Of a DNA stretch of 64,000 nt, positions 59,916 to 64,000 are shown one piece after another (the stretch's first letter is position 1; the number at the start of each line of letters is the position of its first letter). Source of the stretch: Streptomyces albicerus (GTDB taxonomy: Bacteria > Actinomycetota > Actinomycetes > Streptomycetales > Streptomycetaceae); NCBI RefSeq assembly GCF_008905045.1, contig NZ_VWMY01000016.1, forward strand, positions 124,001-188,000, read 5' to 3'. The position numbers and the translations under genes are program-made. The notes beneath the pieces were generated by a model. The model made no database searches. It was not told the DNA's origin and saw only the letters and a program-made list of their open reading frames with translations.

Positions 59916-62900
59916 TCAGCCCACCCGGGTGAACTTGGACCCGTAGCCCGGCTCGGTGAGGTCCGACTGGAGCGCGACCGGAACCTCGACCGCGTCCCCT
60001 GTCGTGCCGTCACCGACGCTCAGCGAGCCGACCTTGGTTCCCGCCTTCGCCTCGTGCGGGATGGTCGTGCCGTCCTCGCTCAGCTTCAGCTTGACGGTCT
60101 GTCCGGCCCAGCCCACCGCGGAGACGTCCTTCGTGGCGACGACCGGCGTGTGACCGCCGAGCCCGTCGTCCACGTACCCCACGACGTCGCCCTTCTTCAG
60201 GATCTTCCGCGAGGTCAGCGCCTCCTGGGCGGCGATCATCGCGGTCTTGCTGACCGCGTTGACCGTGTCGATGATCGGCGGCTTGTGCTGGCCCAGGACC
60301 GCGCCGACGACGATGACGGTCTCGCCGTCGACGTCCTGCGTGGCGGCGAAGAGCAGGTTGCCGCCGGCCTTGGTGGTGGAGCCGGTCTTGATGCCGATGG
60401 CGTTGTTGTAGGGGACGAGGCGGTTGTAGTTGTCCCACTTCTTGCCGGACGGGTCCACCCAGGTCGGCAGCTTGGTGATGTCCACCAGCGCCTGCATCTG
60501 CACCAGCTCGTTGCCGAGCTTCACCTGGTCCTCGGCGGTGGAGACGGTCGTCTCCTTCAGCCCCGAGGGGTCGGTGTACGTCGTGTTGGTCATCCCGAGG
60601 TCCTTGGCGGCGGCGTTCATCTTGTCGACGAACTCCTTCTCGGAACCGTTCGTGTCCCAACGGGCCAGCAGCCGCGCGATGTTGTTCGCGGAGGGGATCA
60701 TGATGGCCGCGATGGCGTCCTTCTCGGTGAGGGTGTCGCCCTCCTTGACGGTGTTGAGCGTCGACTCGCCCTGCGCGTCGTAGCCGCCCTCCGTCTCCGC
60801 CTTCGCGTCGACGGGGATCTTCTCGCCGTCCTCGCCGCGCTTCAGCGGGTGCTCCTTGAGGATCACGTACGCCGTCATGGCCTTGGCGACCGAGCCGATC
60901 GCGACGGGCTTCTGCTCGCCGAACCTGTCGACCGTGCCGATGCCGTTCACGTCCATCCAGCCCTGGCCCTCGCCGGGCCACGGCAGGGAGACCTTGCTCC
61001 CCTCGAAGGCGTACGACTCGTCGGCGGTCAGCGTGAGGGTGGGGGTCGGCAGAGGGCGTACGGCCTGTACGACTGCAAACACCACGGCCAGCAGCAGTAC
61101 CAGCGGCGTCCAGATCTTGACCCGCCGCATGATCGTGCGCACCGGCGTCTGCCGGGGCGGCGGCGTGTTCGTCAGCTCCGCCAGCAGGTCCAACGGCGGC
61201 TTCGGTGGCAGGGGTTGCTGCGTCGTCCGCTCCGGACCGACCTGCGGAATGGCGGCGGTCTCGGCGGCGGGCGGCACGGCCGGCCTCGCCTTCGGCGGCG
61301 CGGGTTCGTCGAGCGGCTTGAGCGCCACGAATTTGCTGGTGCGCTCGGCCTCCGGCTCGGCGGAGGGCTTGGCGGCCCAGGCGGGGGCGGCCTTGTCACC
61401 GGGTTCGCCCGCGGCGTCCTTGCCGGGCTCGGCAGCGGCGGCCTTGCCCGCTCCGGCATCGGGCTTCTCGCCGGGCTTGGGAGGGGCACTCTCGCCCGAT
61501 TTGGCATCCGACTCGGCACCAGGCTTGGGAGCAGTGCCCTTGCCCGCTCCGGCATCCGGCTTGTCACCGGGCTCCGCAGCGGCGCCCTTGTCCGGCCCGG
61601 CCTTGGGCTTCGCGCCCGGCTTGGCGTCGCCCAGCTTGAGCATGGTCGTGGGCTGATCCACGGCGCGCGCCGGCATCTTGAAGATGGCGGTGGGCTGGTC
61701 GACGGGGGGCTCGGCGACGTCTTCCCCGCCGGAACGAGCGTCGGAACCAGAGTCGGCGTCACCGTCGCCGAGGGCTGCGCCGTCGGGCGCGGCGCCGGCC
61801 TGCGCCTCGACATCACCCTCGCCGCCACCAGGAGCTTCATCGGCGGGCTCGGCGTCCGCCTTTGTGCCGCCGCCGCCTTCGCCATCACCCTGGGCTTTGT
61901 CCTCGGGCACGGCGTCGCCCCGCGCCTCGGCGTCACCCTCGACCGGGTCACCAGCTTCGGCCTTGGCCGCCTCGGGCACCGCGTCGACCGACGCCTCGGC
62001 GTCGACCTCGCCGCCACCCGGGGCTTCAGCCACGGGCTCGGCCGCCTTGGGCGCCGCGTCGGCCCGCGTCTCGGCGTCGACCTCGCCGCCGCCCGGGGCT
62101 TCACCCACGGGCTCGGCCGCCTCGGGCGTGGCGTCCGTCTGTGCCTCGGTGTCGACCTTCGGCTCGTCCTCGGGCTCCTGCCCGGCGTCGGTGTCGGCGA
62201 TGGGCTTCGCGTCGGCCACGGGCCCGTCGTCACCGGCGCCCGCCTCGTCGGGGACATCACCCTCGGCCGGGGCGGCACCCTCGCGCTCCGAGCCCGAGTC
62301 CGCGTCCGCGTCGACGCCCGTGCCGGTCGCGGTGTCGGCGGTAGGCACCTCCGTGTCACCCGCGTCCTCAGCCCCAGCAGAAGCGCCGACCTCCGGCTCG
62401 GAGTCCGAGTCGGCGTCCGAGTCGGAGTCCGTGTCGACGGCACTGCCCGTGTCGGCCGAAGACGCCTCCGCGCCTCCCCCGACCTCAGACTCGCCCACGA
62501 CCTCGGTCCCGCCCTCAGGCTCGGTCTCGCCCTCGGTCTCCGAAGAGGCGTCAGAAGCGCTGCCCTCCGGCTCGGAGCCACCGGTGTCGGCCGAGCCGCC
62601 GTCACGTCCGGCGGAGCCCTCCGCATCGGTATCCGAGACCTCAGCGGCCTCCTCGACGTCGGCGGCATCCGACGCGGCATCCGACGTACCCGAAGCCGCG
62701 CCACCGGCGCCAGAGGCACCTTCAGGCGCCTCCTCGTCCGCCCCGGCGACCCACGCGGCCACCGCGTCCCGTAGCCGCGCGTCACCGCCTTCGGCGGCCT
62801 CTGCGGGACCCTCCTCGGCGGCTTCCGGCTCGTCGGCCGAACCCGCGGAGCGCCCGGTCTCCGATTCCGGAGAACCGTCACTCCCCCGGGAACCCTTGGC

Positions 62901-63077
62901 GCTCGCCGCCAGTTCTCGGGTTGAGAACACAGCGGTGGCCGTGTCCACCCGGGCAGCCGCCGTCACGGCCTCCCGCGCGACCGCCAGCCGTGGATCCGGA
63001 ACCGGAGCCGTACTCCCCGACGTCGGTTCTGCCGACGACTCGTGCTGCTTCGACCTGTCGGGGGACTCGCCCGCCAC
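59916..63077 (-). CDS. D-alanyl-D-alanine carboxypeptidase with long acidic disordered tail
   Basis: About 1053 residues. GTG 63077 is chosen because GGAGGAGG ends six bases upstream; ATG 63092 is the alternative. Residues about 1-650 are extremely rich in Ala, Glu, Asp, Gly, Ser and Pro and without hydrophobic segments, so probably cytoplasmic and disordered. One membrane helix (about 660-685, WTPLVLLLAVVFAVVQAV) is followed by an S11 penicillin-binding domain with SVAK (SxxK), SANN (SxN) and KTGS, all intact. It should trim peptidoglycan stem peptides outside the cell. A cytoplasmic tail this long is atypical. Confidence 0.9.
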   Translation of the reverse strand: MAGESPDRSKQHESSAEPTSGSTAPVPDPRLAVAREAVTAAARVDTATAVFSTRELAASAKGSRGSDGSPESETGRSAGSADEPEAAEEGPAEAAEGGDARLRDAVAAWVAGADEEAPEGASGAGGAASGTSDAASDAADVEEAAEVSDTDAEGSAGRDGGSADTGGSEPEGSASDASSETEGETEPEGGTEVVGESEVGGGAEASSADTGSAVDTDSDSDADSDSEPEVGASAGAEDAGDTEVPTADTATGTGVDADADSGSEREGAAPAEGDVPDEAGAGDDGPVADAKPIADTDAGQEPEDEPKVDTEAQTDATPEAAEPVGEAPGGGEVDAETRADAAPKAAEPVAEAPGGGEVDAEASVDAVPEAAKAEAGDPVEGDAEARGDAVPEDKAQGDGEGGGGTKADAEPADEAPGGGEGDVEAQAGAAPDGAALGDGDADSGSDARSGGEDVAEPPVDQPTAIFKMPARAVDQPTTMLKLGDAKPGAKPKAGPDKGAAAEPGDKPDAGAGKGTAPKPGAESDAKSGESAPPKPGEKPDAGAGKAAAAEPGKDAAGEPGDKAAPAWAAKPSAEPEAERTSKFVALKPLDEPAPPKARPAVPPAAETAAIPQVGPERTTQQPLPPKPPLDLLAELTNTPPPRQTPVRTIMRRVKIWTPLVLLLAVVFAVVQAVRPLPTPTLTLTADESYAFEGSKVSLPWPGEGQGWMDVNGIGTVDRFGEQKPVAIGSVAKAMTAYVILKEHPLKRGEDGEKIPVDAKAETEGGYDAQGESTLNTVKEGDTLTEKDAIAAIMIPSANNIARLLARWDTNGSEKEFVDKMNAAAKDLGMTNTTYTDPSGLKETTVSTAEDQVKLGNELVQMQALVDITKLPTWVDPSGKKWDNYNRLVPYNNAIGIKTGSTTKAGGNLLFAATQDVDGETVIVVGAVLGQHKPPIIDTVNAVSKTAMIAAQEALTSRKILKKGDVVGYVDDGLGGHTPVVATKDVSAVGWAGQTVKLKLSEDGTTIPHEAKAGTKVGSLSVGDGTTGDAVEVPVALQSDLTEPGYGSKFTRVG

Positions 63078-63317
63078 CGATGCCTCCTCCATGCGCCACA
63101 CACCGTGCGCCCAACCGAACCATGAACCCGTCAACCCGTGCACACGCGGCCGGACATCCCCTGTCCGAACCATGTACCAGTGTCCTGTGTGCGGGCTTAA
63201 CCCCTGCGGTAGACGAGAACGACATACCTACTGGTTCCACTACATTCCGGTCACGCACTCTCGACAGACCAATGTGAGAGGGGTCACCCTGTCATTCATC
63301 CACGCGGGGAGGCATGG

Positions 63318-64000
63318 ATGGGCAGGAGCCGCAGAACACTTCCGGAGGAGCTTCTGCTGCTGGCGCTGGACCCGACCACGGGTACCACCGCACAGCCGCA
63401 GTCGCTCGACCTAGGTCTGGCCGGAGCACAGCTAGTGGAGCTGGCGCTGGCCGGACGGATAGCCCCAGACGGGGATCGTATCGCCGTGGTGGCACCACGG
63501 CCGACCGGAGATCCGACCTTGGACTGTGCGCTGGAACTACTCCGCAGGCGGGGTGCTCCAGTACGCGCTGTGAACTGGATCGGCGGGCCCCGACTGGGGC
63601 TGCGCCAGACGTATCTATCGCATCTGGAGCGGTGCGGCATGGTGCATGCCGTGGCGGGACAGATGTGCGGGGTGCTTCCGACGACTCGCTATCAGGCGAC
63701 GGACACGGAGATCAGCCGGGAGATCAGGGCCCGGCTGGACAGCGCGATCCGCACCGGCGTACCGCCGGACCCGCGGACCGCCGCGCTGGCCGCGCTGGCG
63801 CATGCCGTCGGCCTGGGCAAGCACCTCTACCCGGGGAACGAAGGGCGTTCGTCGCGCTCCCGCCTCCGGGACCTGATCAGGCACGACCCCATGGGCGGCC
63901 TCGTGGCGCACGCCGTGATGGACGTCCAGAACGGTGTGGCCGCGCAGCCACGCCGCAGCCCGGCACCGGCCGGCCGTCAGGCCACCGCCGGAGCCAGGCC
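63318..64000 (+). CDS. GPP34 (GOLPH3-like) family protein, partial at window end
   Basis: At least 227 residues, running off the right edge with no stop. ATG 63318 follows GGGGAGGC. RTLPEELLLLALDPTTG at the N-terminus, LAGAQLVELALAGRI and LDCALELLRRR match the GPP34 family. The eukaryotic relatives bind phosphatidylinositol-4-phosphate; Streptomyces carries many copies of unknown role, often with membrane association. Confidence 0.85.
   Translation, partial: MGRSRRTLPEELLLLALDPTTGTTAQPQSLDLGLAGAQLVELALAGRIAPDGDRIAVVAPRPTGDPTLDCALELLRRRGAPVRAVNWIGGPRLGLRQTYLSHLERCGMVHAVAGQMCGVLPTTRYQATDTEISREIRARLDSAIRTGVPPDPRTAALAALAHAVGLGKHLYPGNEGRSSRSRLRDLIRHDPMGGLVAHAVMDVQNGVAAQPRRSPAPAGRQATAGAR

Noticed and set aside
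58068..62774. 1568-residue + strand open frame
   Set aside because: It is antisense to the membrane protein and carboxypeptidase genes and consists of Gly/Arg/Val-rich low complexity produced by high GC.
61678..63414. Ser/Ala/Pro-rich + strand frame resembling a surface protein
   Set aside because: It is the mirror of the acidic tail of the carboxypeptidase and lacks a signal peptide and ribosome site.

Overview
The window is high-GC actinobacterial DNA and looks like Streptomyces. Third codon positions are strongly G/C-biased, GTG starts are common, and the gene families are typical of that genus: tandem universal stress proteins, OmpR two-component pairs beside ABC exporters, a TgmA/TgmB-type graspetide pair, GPP34, and large membrane proteins next to S11 carboxypeptidases. 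No rRNA, CRISPR array or replication origin is visible.

Region 1 (about 1-19.8 kb) is a low-oxygen/dormancy metabolism island. It holds a CBS-BON protein, a GNAT-acyl-CoA synthetase fusion, D-lactate dehydrogenase, pyruvate formate-lyase and its activase, a DoxX-like membrane protein, three double-domain universal stress proteins, a zinc alcohol dehydrogenase, a polyphosphate kinase 2, a wax ester synthase/DGAT, a GAPDH-like protein lacking its catalytic middle, a beta-phosphoglucomutase and a GH65 disaccharide phosphorylase. Together these suggest fermentation, phosphate- and ATP-sparing sugar use, storage lipid and stress protection. At least eight copies of an inverted repeat of the form GGGGCC-N4-GGCCCC lie about 80-170 bp before start codons here (most at 80-110), spaced like DosR/DevR boxes. 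I did not find the motif elsewhere in the window.

Region 2 (about 19.8-30.3 kb) is accessory and looks transferred. It contains a GHKL ATPase fused to a PD-(D/E)xK nuclease, a stand-alone proteasome-beta-like Ntn hydrolase, a decayed 3-hydroxyacyl-CoA dehydrogenase gene, two winged-helix-like proteins, a tyrosine-recombinase-like protein without its catalytic residues overlapping a DDE-transposase-like gene, tRNA-Arg(CCU), and a DUF234-type ATPase. This is the likeliest place for an undescribed defence or mobile system.

Region 3 (30.3-43 kb) carries an IrtAB/YbtPQ-type ABC pair with a divergent AraC regulator, a decayed PaaI-type thioesterase, a small secreted His/Gly-rich protein, an ABC exporter operon divergent from an OmpR/histidine kinase pair with a 45-bp perfect palindrome between them, a PP2C phosphatase and an SRPBCC protein.

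Region 4 (43-50 kb) holds a graspetide precursor and ATP-grasp maturase behind a candidate operator, then a three-gene cluster ending in a 1243-residue CHAT-domain protease-like protein.

Region 5 (50-64 kb) holds a DoxX-like protein, a DegT-type aminotransferase, a FemAB/CelD-like acyltransferase, a PH-domain protein, an MFS exporter with a divergent ArsR-like regulator and a clean operator, a glutathione peroxidase, a MerR regulator with a classic MerR promoter, a large membrane protein, a D-Ala-D-Ala carboxypeptidase with a giant acidic cytoplasmic tail, and the start of a GPP34 protein that runs off the window.
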